From an uncultured Burkholderiales bacterium (GTDB lineage Bacteria; Pseudomonadota; Gammaproteobacteria; Burkholderiales; Burkholderiaceae_C): a stretch of DNA of 64,000 bases. The notes under the pieces are model-generated. The model ran no database searches. It was not told the origin of the DNA and saw only the letters and a list, made by a program, of their open reading frames with translations. The stretch spans positions 33,688-97,687 of the forward strand of contig CAIQBO010000001.1 of assembly GCA_903870145.1 (NCBI GenBank). The letters are read 5' to 3'. The position numbers were made by a program, and so were the translations under genes. Positions 41,203-50,218 of this stretch are shown in pieces. Numbering within the stretch: position 1 is the first letter of the stretch; every line of letters begins with the position of its first letter.

Positions 41203-42691
41203 TTTTTTGGACAACATATTCCCTCCACATGCCAATCCATGGCGGCATCTGGGTGGGCTGGCATTTCTTTGCTTGCTGCTTTCATGTCTGAGCGGCATCA
41301 TTGCCTATACGATGTACGACACCAGCGTACAGGGCGCTTACGAATCAGGTTTGCGCTTGCAAAATGACCCCATGCGACTGGGTCCATTGCTGCGCGGCTT
41401 GCACCGTTACGCCGCAGACGCCGCTGTGCTGCTGGTGCTTTTGCATCTCATTCGTGAAACCGTTCAATTTCATTTTTTGGGAGCCCGCTGGTTTTCTTGG
41501 CTCACAGGCCTTGGCTTGCCAGGCTTGCTGCTCATCTCCGGACTCACCGGCTTGTGGCTGCTCTGGGACGAACGTGCCCTTTACAGCGTGACGGCAACAG
41601 CCCAGTGGCTTCAAGCATTGCCTCTTGGCAGCGAACTTCTGGCACGAAATTTTTTAAGCACACAAGCTTTGAATGACCGGTTCTTTTCACTCATCATGTT
41701 CATTCACATCGGTGTTCCCTTGTTGCTATTGGGTGGCACATGGGTGCACGTTCAACGAATTTCGATGGCGCGTTTTTACCCTCCCCGATCTCTGATTTGG
41801 GGGAGTTTGGGCATGCTTGTGGCATTGGCTTTGGCGTTTCCAGCTGAAAGCCTGAACCCTGCTGATACAAGCTTTAACGCCGCCCAATTGTCATTGGACT
41901 GGTTTTTCATGTTCATTCACCCCTTGGCTCAGGCGCTTTCAGATCAAACCGTTTGGCTGATGGTCTCTGGCGTGGGCCTTGCCTTGGCGATGCTGCCCTT
42001 GCTGACAAAATTCATGCGAACTGCTGTCAGTCAACCCGCTCAAGTCCATCTTGCGCATTGCAATGGCTGCGGCCGTTGCGCCGCTGATTGTCCGTTCACT
42101 GCAGTCATGATGACCCAGCGCTCAGATGCAAGCCCGCACAAATTTCAAGCTTGGGTCAATCCAAATTTGTGCACAGCGTGTGGCATCTGTGTGGGGGCTT
42201 GCCCATCGTCTACCCCTTTTCGCCGCATCGAAGATATCGTCTCTGGCATCGACATGCCAGACCTGACGGTAGCCATGCTGCGCAATCAATTGAAACATGA
42301 ACTTGCGGCTCTGACCGGTCTGCATCAGATTGTGCTGTTCAGTTGCCGCCAGGCTGCCAATCTATCGTGCTTTGCAGATCATTCAACCGCCGTGATCCCC
42401 TTGCACTGCGCCGCCATGTTGCCGCCCTCCTTCATTGACTATGCACTTCGTCTTGGCGCAGCAGGTGTCATTTTGGCTGGCTGCAAAGAAGGCGCCTGCG
42501 AGTTTCGCTTGGGTGATCAGTGGGTGCGCCAACGCATGGCAGGCCTGCGTGAACCGCAACTCCGCGCACGCGTGCCACGCGAGCGCTTGCGCGTGCTATG
42601 GCCGGGGCGTGATCATCTTGTCATTCAGAAAGCAGCAGCGGATTTGAGGCGAAGCGCCAATTTGACTGCATTGCAGACGCCACACGACTGA
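41183..42691 (+). CDS. fusion of cytochrome b, 2x[4Fe-4S] ferredoxin and MvhD-like domain
   Basis: 502 residues, TTG start at 41183 with GGGAG eight bases upstream. Cytochrome b-like part about 15-280 with His74/His88 and His175/His189 (both H-x13-H); the PEWY position reads LDWF (238-241). Two [4Fe-4S] motifs: C293-xx-C296-xx-C299-xxx-C303-P and C330-xx-C333-xx-C336-xxx-C340-P. An MvhD/hydrogenase iron-sulfur-subunit domain about 380-480 (VLFSCRQAANLSCF, VIPLHC, LGAAGVILAGCKEGACEFRLG) has cysteines 388, 409, 434 and 439. In methanogens MvhD passes electrons between hydrogenase or formate dehydrogenase and heterodisulfide reductase. Here it would link a soluble low-potential donor to membrane haems (inference). 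Partner of the fusion at 38745-40691. Confidence 0.9.
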   Translation: MFSQVADFLDNIFPPHANPWRHLGGLAFLCLLLSCLSGIIAYTMYDTSVQGAYESGLRLQNDPMRLGPLLRGLHRYAADAAVLLVLLHLIRETVQFHFLGARWFSWLTGLGLPGLLLISGLTGLWLLWDERALYSVTATAQWLQALPLGSELLARNFLSTQALNDRFFSLIMFIHIGVPLLLLGGTWVHVQRISMARFYPPRSLIWGSLGMLVALALAFPAESLNPADTSFNAAQLSLDWFFMFIHPLAQALSDQTVWLMVSGVGLALAMLPLLTKFMRTAVSQPAQVHLAHCNGCGRCAADCPFTAVMMTQRSDASPHKFQAWVNPNLCTACGICVGACPSSTPFRRIEDIVSGIDMPDLTVAMLRNQLKHELAALTGLHQIVLFSCRQAANLSCFADHSTAVIPLHCAAMLPPSFIDYALRLGAAGVILAGCKEGACEFRLGDQWVRQRMAGLREPQLRARVPRERLRVLWPGRDHLVIQKAAADLRRSANLTALQTPHD

Positions 42692-42695
42692 GGCC

Positions 42696-44072
42696 ATGAT
42701 CCAACTCCCCATGATTTACGCCTTCAATTTAGAAATTCCCAACGATGGCCGCAAGCCCTTGGCGCTGGCTTGGTTGATCCTGGGCCTGGCTGCATTGGTG
42801 GCATCTGGCTTGTTCTCACTTTTATTGGTGTTGTCCCGCACGCCTCAGTTGCACAGTTTTTTTCCGGTAGCAGATTTTTTCCGTGTCGCCTTGGTGGTGC
42901 ACGTAGACCTTTCTGTCTTGGTGTGGTTCTTGTCGTTTGGTGGCGCCCTTTGGAGTTTGAGTGGAACGACTCGCTGGCAAACTCTGGCCTGGCTTGCCTT
43001 TGCACTGTCCTTGCTCGGCACCCTTGTCATGTGCTTGGCCCCTTTTGTTCAAAGTGCCACACCGGTCATGTCCAACTACGTACCCGTTCTGGACGGCTCT
43101 GTGTTCTTGTCAGGCTTGGCATTGTTTGGCGCTGGCATCACTTTATTGTGTCTGCGCTCCATGTTGGCCGCATCACCTGTGGGTGTGCACATCAGCGGTG
43201 ATGGGGCACTGCGTTTTGGACTCAATGCTGCCATGGTGGCCACCGCTGTTGCGGTCATGGCTTTCGTTGGGTCATGGGTCGAAATCCCTAGCCAAATTGA
43301 CTCGCGTGCCTATTATGAGTTGTTATTTTGGGGCGGCGGACATGTTTTGCAGTTTGCCTACACTTTGCTCATGCTTTTGGGTTGGGTATGGCTGGCATCT
43401 TGTCTGAGTGGGGGCTTGCGTCTATCCCCCCGAGTGGTGATGCTTTTATTTGCTTTGGCCTTGGTGGCCGTATTTTTGACACCGATCACCTACCTCGCAT
43501 TGGATGTCACATCGGTTGAACACCATCAAACACAAACATGGCTGATGCGCTATGGAGGAGGTCTGGTGATCGGACCCATTGCGGTGGCTGTGCTGTGGTC
43601 GCTATGGCCTGGTCCGAAATTGACATCCGCCACCCGGCCCTTGTATTCAAGCTTGCTCACTTCCTTGCTATTATTTTTTGCAGGCGGCTTGATCGGCTTC
43701 ATGATCAGCGGAAACAATGTGCGCATTCCTGCACACTACCACGGTTGCATCGTTGGAGTGACTTTGGCCATGATGGGAATGGTCTACCGCTTGTTGCCCC
43801 AACTTGGCTATCAAACACCCACAGGGCCCAGCGCTTTTTGGCAACCCATTGTCTATGGCACAGGCCAACTGCTTCACATCATTGGCTTGGTTTGGTCGGG
43901 TGGCTACGGGGTGCAGCGCAAAGTCGCCGATGCGGATCAAGTCTTGCGCTCGAGCCAAGAAATTTGGGGCATGGGTTTGATGGGTTTTGGCGGCTTGGTG
44001 GCCATCGTCGGGGGCATTCTGTTTTTATTCATCGTCTTGCGCTGCTTGCGCCATCCATCTGCTGAGGTTTAA
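42696..44072 (+). CDS. second, divergent haem-copper subunit I without active-site tyrosine
   Basis: 458 residues with about 12 helices. Six histidines fit the haem-copper pattern: His69 (VVHVDLS), His216 (GGGHVLQF), His276-His277 (VEHHQTQ), His347 and His349 (PAHYHG). The residue four after the TM6 His is Phe220 rather than Tyr, and six before the HH pair it is Asp270, so neither oxygen-reductase tyrosine is present. The distance from His216 to the HH pair is 60 residues, 11 more than in the first subunit I. No second CuA subunit accompanies it. It may take electrons from the cytochrome b haems encoded just upstream (fusion stop four bases before the start). O2, NO or another small-molecule reduction are all possible. 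Confidence 0.82.
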   Translation: MIQLPMIYAFNLEIPNDGRKPLALAWLILGLAALVASGLFSLLLVLSRTPQLHSFFPVADFFRVALVVHVDLSVLVWFLSFGGALWSLSGTTRWQTLAWLAFALSLLGTLVMCLAPFVQSATPVMSNYVPVLDGSVFLSGLALFGAGITLLCLRSMLAASPVGVHISGDGALRFGLNAAMVATAVAVMAFVGSWVEIPSQIDSRAYYELLFWGGGHVLQFAYTLLMLLGWVWLASCLSGGLRLSPRVVMLLFALALVAVFLTPITYLALDVTSVEHHQTQTWLMRYGGGLVIGPIAVAVLWSLWPGPKLTSATRPLYSSLLTSLLLFFAGGLIGFMISGNNVRIPAHYHGCIVGVTLAMMGMVYRLLPQLGYQTPTGPSAFWQPIVYGTGQLLHIIGLVWSGGYGVQRKVADADQVLRSSQEIWGMGLMGFGGLVAIVGGILFLFIVLRCLRHPSAEV

Positions 44073-44075
44073 ATC

Positions 44076-44882
44076 ATGAGCAGCTTCATGGATTTAAAAA
44101 AATCGATACCGAATCTTTCTTTGTTTGGTACATTTTTATCTTTATTGATTCTCGGCTCGAGCATGTTACTGCGCTTGAGCACGGTCTTTGACATGGATGG
44201 CTTGGCTCAAAACTCGCTGCCTGCCAACCTGGAGTGGGCCACAAGACTGTTGCACCGGTTGTGCGCCTCATGCGTTGCACTGATCGCACTGGTGAGCGTG
44301 ATTCAATCTTGGTTTGACAGGCTAGATCAGCCATGGCGATTCAAACCAAGTTTCTGGATTTTTAGCCTTACCCTTGTTCTGGCACTCATTGGCCCACTCA
44401 CACCGGGTTACCGCTTGGCCAGCATCACCGTCATCAATGTCAGCTGCGGCATAGCACTTGTGCTTGCATTTTGGTTTTTGCATCTCATTCAAACCAGGCA
44501 CAGTGCAGCCCATGCTTGCATGGATGGGGCGGCGCAACTCACATGCGGAGTGTATTTTCTGCACATTGCCACAGGGGCAGGCGCCAGTGCATTTGAAAGG
44601 CATGGTGTCCATTGGCCAGTCTTTGTCCATTTGGCCTCTCTGCTGCTGTTCTCAATCGTCACCGGCCTGACCATTTTGAAACAACACGAAATGCGGACCT
44701 TGTCCTCCCCTACCCAAGCTTGGGCAGGCTTGTTGATCATCCAAATCGTGATGGGTTACGCCCTCATGGGTGAGAACCCACGTCCCTTGGCATTGTCTTT
44801 GATCCATGGCATGCTCTCTCCCCTGGTGGCATTGGCCATGGTTTGTGCCTTGCTCACAACACCTGCCCCAAATCGCATCTAA
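44076..44882 (+). CDS. CtaA/Cox15-like membrane protein with four conserved histidines
   Basis: 268 residues with eight helices. His60 (LLHRL), His136 (FLHLI), His185 (VHLASL) and His244 (LIHGML) match the four haem-ligand positions of Bacillus subtilis-type CtaA, which oxidises haem O to haem A. The Glu of the ExxHR signature is not at its expected position (Arg57 here), and the protein is shorter than typical CtaA (about 300), so heme A synthase activity is uncertain. Placed three bases after the second haem-copper gene, it completes the operon before the regulator gene. It could alternatively be a haem-binding membrane subunit. Confidence 0.7.
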   Translation: MSSFMDLKKSIPNLSLFGTFLSLLILGSSMLLRLSTVFDMDGLAQNSLPANLEWATRLLHRLCASCVALIALVSVIQSWFDRLDQPWRFKPSFWIFSLTLVLALIGPLTPGYRLASITVINVSCGIALVLAFWFLHLIQTRHSAAHACMDGAAQLTCGVYFLHIATGAGASAFERHGVHWPVFVHLASLLLFSIVTGLTILKQHEMRTLSSPTQAWAGLLIIQIVMGYALMGENPRPLALSLIHGMLSPLVALAMVCALLTTPAPNRI

Positions 44883-44950
44883 TCTCTCCCAGACAAGCTC
44901 GGTCTACAATGCGGCGGTCTTATCCCCAGTTCGCACTGCGAGAGGTTCTC

Positions 44951-45649
44951 ATGAACGTCAGTGATTTCAACATTCCACGTTTTTTGGCAGTGCTACCCCT
45001 GTTCAACGATCTCTCAGCGGCAGAATTAAGCCGCGTGGCGCAAGGCTGCCAAGTTCGCCGACTGGCACGTGGTGACACAATTTTTCGCTTCGGTGAACCT
45101 TGCGAGGAGTTTCATGTGGTGGTCTCCGGCCAAGTTAAATTGTTTGCCTTGTCAGCGGCTGGGCAAGAAAAGGTCATTGAACTGGTGGGTCCAGGTATCA
45201 GTTTTGCAGAAGCTTTGATGTTCACATCCAGGCCCTACATCTTGAATGCCCAAGCCTTGTCTAATACTTTGCTCTTGACGGTCAGCAAGCAGGCCATGCT
45301 GGTTGAAATCGAGCGCGACCCCAGATTTTCACTGCGAATGCTGGCCGGTATTTCACGCCGCCTGCATGGACTGGTGCATGACATTGAATCCAACGCACTG
45401 CACAGCGGCATTCAACGCGTGATCGGATATTTACTTCGTGAAAATCAGTCTGAAAACTCTCCAACGGGCGAGGTCAATACGGTTTCTTTACCCGTGAGCA
45501 AAGCCACCATCGCCTCGCGCCTTTCTTTGACGCCTGAATATTTTTCAAAAGTTTTGCATGAATTGGAATCTGAAAATTTAATCGAAATCGACAAACGAGA
45601 TATCCGAATCATTGACCTGCCCGGTCTGGCTGGCTACGGTGTGAACTGA
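44951..45649 (+). CDS. Crp/Fnr family regulator, Dnr-like
   Basis: 232 residues. cNMP-binding-type beta-roll about 15-120 (GDTIFRFGEPCEEFHVVVSGQVKLF), long dimer helix and winged helix-turn-helix about 175-205 (SKATIASRLSLTPEYFSKVLHELE), with E-x-x-S-K at the DNA-contact positions. The FNR iron-sulfur cysteine cluster is absent, which with the neighbourhood points to the Dnr/NnrR type, known to sense NO through haem and to activate nir and nor genes at FNR-like boxes. It would be expected to control nirS and the haem-copper operon. The ATG at 44951 has AGAGG upstream; a longer frame from 44843 overlaps the CtaA-like gene. Confidence 0.85.
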   Translation: MNVSDFNIPRFLAVLPLFNDLSAAELSRVAQGCQVRRLARGDTIFRFGEPCEEFHVVVSGQVKLFALSAAGQEKVIELVGPGISFAEALMFTSRPYILNAQALSNTLLLTVSKQAMLVEIERDPRFSLRMLAGISRRLHGLVHDIESNALHSGIQRVIGYLLRENQSENSPTGEVNTVSLPVSKATIASRLSLTPEYFSKVLHELESENLIEIDKRDIRIIDLPGLAGYGVN

Positions 45650-45652
45650 AGC

Positions 45653-45967
45653 TTACAATTTCATAATCCATTCGACCGCTATTTTCAGATCCGCATCATT
45701 GATTTTTTCAACAGGGTTGGGCGCCATTGGAATGGGGCCAAAAACACCCGAACCTCCGGCGCGAACTTTTCCCATCAATTTCACCGTCATATCTTGACCT
45801 TTGTATTTCGCAGCGATGTCCTTGAGCGCTGGGCCAACCAATTTTTTGTCCTTGGTGTGGCAAGCCATGCAACCGGCTTTGGTCATGATTTCTTCGCCGG
45901 TAGCGGCCTGCGCACCCAAGCTCAGGAGCGCGGCGCAGCTGAGCAGCACGATTTGACAGGGTTTCAT
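45653..45967 (-). CDS. class I cytochrome c (c551/c552-like)
   Basis: 104 residues. Signal peptide about 1-22 (QIVLLSCAALLSLGAQAA), haem motif C33-M-A-C36-H37 and the axial Met81 in GPIPMAPN; the C-terminal VEWIMKL helix completes the c551 fold. In denitrifiers this cytochrome (NirM) donates electrons to cytochrome cd1 nitrite reductase, and it lies 65 bases downstream of nirS on the same strand. It is also a candidate donor to the CuA subunit II. AAGGA precedes the ATG. Confidence 0.92.
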   Translation of the reverse strand: MKPCQIVLLSCAALLSLGAQAATGEEIMTKAGCMACHTKDKKLVGPALKDIAAKYKGQDMTVKLMGKVRAGGSGVFGPIPMAPNPVEKINDADLKIAVEWIMKL

Positions 45968-46032
45968 TTTGTTGATCCTTTTTTGAAAGAAGCCCCAAGG
46001 CCTCTTGTGATTGAAGTTGAAGTTAAATTTGA

Positions 46033-47958
<1,926 letters not shown>

Positions 47959-48360
47959 TCAGCTTTGAACACCGGCCGTGCAAATATTCAAGGAAGCAGA
48001 ACGGGTGATAGCAACGCATACGATGTATGCAACGGTCAAAAATGCCAATACGGTGAAAATTCGTCTTGACTTTTGAGATGCGCCAGCTTTCAAAGCCCTT
48101 CGCCCCAAATCGATGTAAACCACCAACGCCCCCAGCTTGGCAGCCAGCCACATCACGGCCCATGGCGCTTGTCCGCTCATGGTTGCAAGCGTCATGGCAG
48201 CGATCAAAAGCACCGTGTCATTCATATGAGGAACAAGCCGAAGCCATGCAAAGCTGCGCCAGTTGATCTCCATTTCAGCCAATACCGCACGCAATGCAAA
48301 CAAAGCAATGCTGATGACCACACTGATAAGATGAACCGTGCGAATTTCGGAGTAATCCAT
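47959..48360 (-). CDS. SirB2 family membrane protein
   Basis: 133 residues with four hydrophobic helices. It starts MDYSEIRTVHLISVVISIALFALRAVLAEM and contains LRLVPHMNDTVLLIAAMTLA, the conserved histidine-containing helices of SirB2. The family is of unknown function, and homologues often occur in denitrification clusters. It starts three bases after the nnrS stop and is 207 bases upstream of nirS, so it may share a transcript with nnrS. Confidence 0.82.
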   Translation of the reverse strand: MDYSEIRTVHLISVVISIALFALRAVLAEMEINWRSFAWLRLVPHMNDTVLLIAAMTLATMSGQAPWAVMWLAAKLGALVVYIDLGRRALKAGASQKSRRIFTVLAFLTVAYIVCVAITRSASLNICTAGVQS

Positions 48361-48363
48361 CAA

Positions 48364-49686
48364 CTAGCCTGGCCTTCCATCCAATCGTGGGCGAACAAAC
48401 CAATTGCCATATCGCCATGACCAACCGCACATTGCAATGCACCAGGCTGCAATGGCCATCAAAAGAGGCACCTCTCCCGCTTGAGGGTCAATGGCTGAAT
48501 ACACCCGCACGCAAGCTGCCAATTGCAAAATCCAGTACAAAGCCCAAGCCACGTTGTCTGCGGCCAGCGGGCGCCCTCCATGGCCGCTGCTGACCCGTGT
48601 TGTCATAGCAAACATCGTGGCACTCAAATACCCGATGGTCAAAGCATGCATGGGCGCCAGTCCCAAAGAACGATGGTCATGGCTCAGCGCCATCAGGGTG
48701 TGTGAGATGGCTTGAAGTGCAAGTGTCACGCCTAACCAAAAAAATCCAATATGAAGCATCGCGAGCAAACGTATTTTCAAACTTTGCAGCAAACCCCATC
48801 GAACAGCCATCCAAAGCATCACGCCTGCGCTTAAAGCCTCGACCCCTACTTCAGTCCACCGCAATCCTTCAGAGCTTGGCCAAACCAAAATATCCAGACT
48901 CGCCACCAGGCCCTCCAACCACATCACAGCAACCATACTCCCAAGCAGCCACATTGGCCGCCAAGCATCTAGCACCGGTATGGCGCTTGCACTGAAAAAA
49001 GGGAGCATGCGGTGCGAAACCGCATAAAAAACACTGGCCACAAAACACCAAATACAGGCTTGAGTGGCAGCGCGCACCCACAGTTCATGATCAGTAAGCC
49101 ATCCGATAGCCACCGCCCACAAGCCAATAGCGCCTGCCAAACATGACAGCAAAATAAGGCTGGCATGAACAATGTCGGGACTGGGACTTTTCCGCCAAAG
49201 CCGCATGAATTGATAAGTCAAATTCGACCATGCGAAAGCCACCAGCATGACACCAATTCCAGCCAAGACTGCACCAGCGTGAATCCCTATCAAGCACAGC
49301 AACCACCCCACAACGATGGTCACGACCGGCACGAGCAAGTTGCGCGCACTCACCTGCGGCATGCCCAACCATTTGGGGCCAGCGGTGAACAAAAAACCAA
49401 CGAAAAACAAGGGCACAAAGCCCATTGACATCAAGAGTGCGTGCGCCGAGCTTGGCGCTACAGCCCAAGGAATGACCACGCCAGCAAAGCGCAGCATCAA
49501 TACGGTCAACCACCAAATTGATACCCCAAACAGCATGACTGCGCCAGCGAAAAATGCCAGTCGATGCGGTGCTTCCAGTAAAAAATGGAAACGCCATGCA
49601 GATCTTTTTGTGGGCAGCACTGGGGCTTGAAGTATTGGCCGAAGGCCAGTGGCTTTCACCTCAAGGAAGATGGGCTTGAGTGCCAT
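48364..49686 (-). CDS. nnrS: NnrS family membrane protein
   Basis: 440 residues from the ATG at 49686, with about 12 transmembrane helices. NnrS landmarks: FHFLLEAPHRLAFFAGAVMLFG (PHR motif), PSSAHALLMSMGFVPLFFVGFLFTAGPKWLGM, FFSASAIPVLDAWRP, and the HALTIGYLSATMFAMTTRVSSGHGGRPL block with metal- or haem-ligand histidines. NnrS is a haem- and copper-containing membrane protein that protects against nitrosative stress in denitrifiers. It follows the DUF2249 gene with a slight gap and precedes SirB2. Confidence 0.92.
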   Translation of the reverse strand: MALKPIFLEVKATGLRPILQAPVLPTKRSAWRFHFLLEAPHRLAFFAGAVMLFGVSIWWLTVLMLRFAGVVIPWAVAPSSAHALLMSMGFVPLFFVGFLFTAGPKWLGMPQVSARNLLVPVVTIVVGWLLCLIGIHAGAVLAGIGVMLVAFAWSNLTYQFMRLWRKSPSPDIVHASLILLSCLAGAIGLWAVAIGWLTDHELWVRAATQACIWCFVASVFYAVSHRMLPFFSASAIPVLDAWRPMWLLGSMVAVMWLEGLVASLDILVWPSSEGLRWTEVGVEALSAGVMLWMAVRWGLLQSLKIRLLAMLHIGFFWLGVTLALQAISHTLMALSHDHRSLGLAPMHALTIGYLSATMFAMTTRVSSGHGGRPLAADNVAWALYWILQLAACVRVYSAIDPQAGEVPLLMAIAAWCIAMCGWSWRYGNWFVRPRLDGRPG

Positions 49687-49700
49687 CAACGCCCATCCAA

Positions 49701-50036
49701 CTATCTGCTCCCCGAGCAGCCACATCCACCTGAACCACAACCAGAACCAGCAGCAACAGGTTCTTGGATACCGCCGGATCCATCAGGCTGAATTGTGAAA
49801 TCGATCACAATGCAGCCAGGATCCTTGGCAACATAGGCCATTTCAATTTGGGGGCCATAACGCCGAACGATTTGATCGAGCAAGGGCAATGGATCATGGT
49901 CATTGACAAAGCGCATGGTCTCCCCCTGATTCAGAGATTCGAGCGCTCCAAATATCGCAGCATGTCGAAATCGTTTGGCCACACCCCGTGCGTCAAATGC
50001 GTGCGCAGGAAGCCCAGTGCTTGAGATTTGAATCAC
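49701..50036 (-). CDS. DUF2249 protein with cysteine-rich C-terminal tail
   Basis: 111 residues, GTG start at 50036 with AAAGGAA five bases upstream. The body (AFDARGVAKRFRHAAIFGALESLNQGETMRFVNDHDPLPLLDQI) is the DUF2249 fold (TusA/SirA-like), whose members occur beside nitric oxide and oxidative-stress genes. The tail GCGSGGCGCSG contains three closely spaced Cys (CxxxxCxC), a potential metal or sulfur site. First gene of the minus-strand nnrS unit. Role unknown; by family context perhaps metal or persulfide delivery. Confidence 0.85.
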   Translation of the reverse strand: MIQISSTGLPAHAFDARGVAKRFRHAAIFGALESLNQGETMRFVNDHDPLPLLDQIVRRYGPQIEMAYVAKDPGCIVIDFTIQPDGSGGIQEPVAAGSGCGSGGCGCSGSR

Positions 50037-50218
50037 AAAGTTCCTTTTGTTTTAACGATTGATCAACCGTCTTTATGAAAAGCAAACTTTAATGTGAATG
50101 TTTGAAAAAATCCTTGAACTAAAACAAGACGAAGGCTGCTTCTTCAACAATTCAAGCCTGTCTAGCACAATCAAAGCGCAAGAACTTCAAAGTCCTGCGC
50201 AACTGACTGGCCTAATCC

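Noticed and set aside
50059..50066. TTGATCAA palindrome upstream of the DUF2249 gene as a Dnr box
   Set aside because: It lacks the 4-base spacer of the FNR-type site, and its position would put the transcript start inside the coding sequence.
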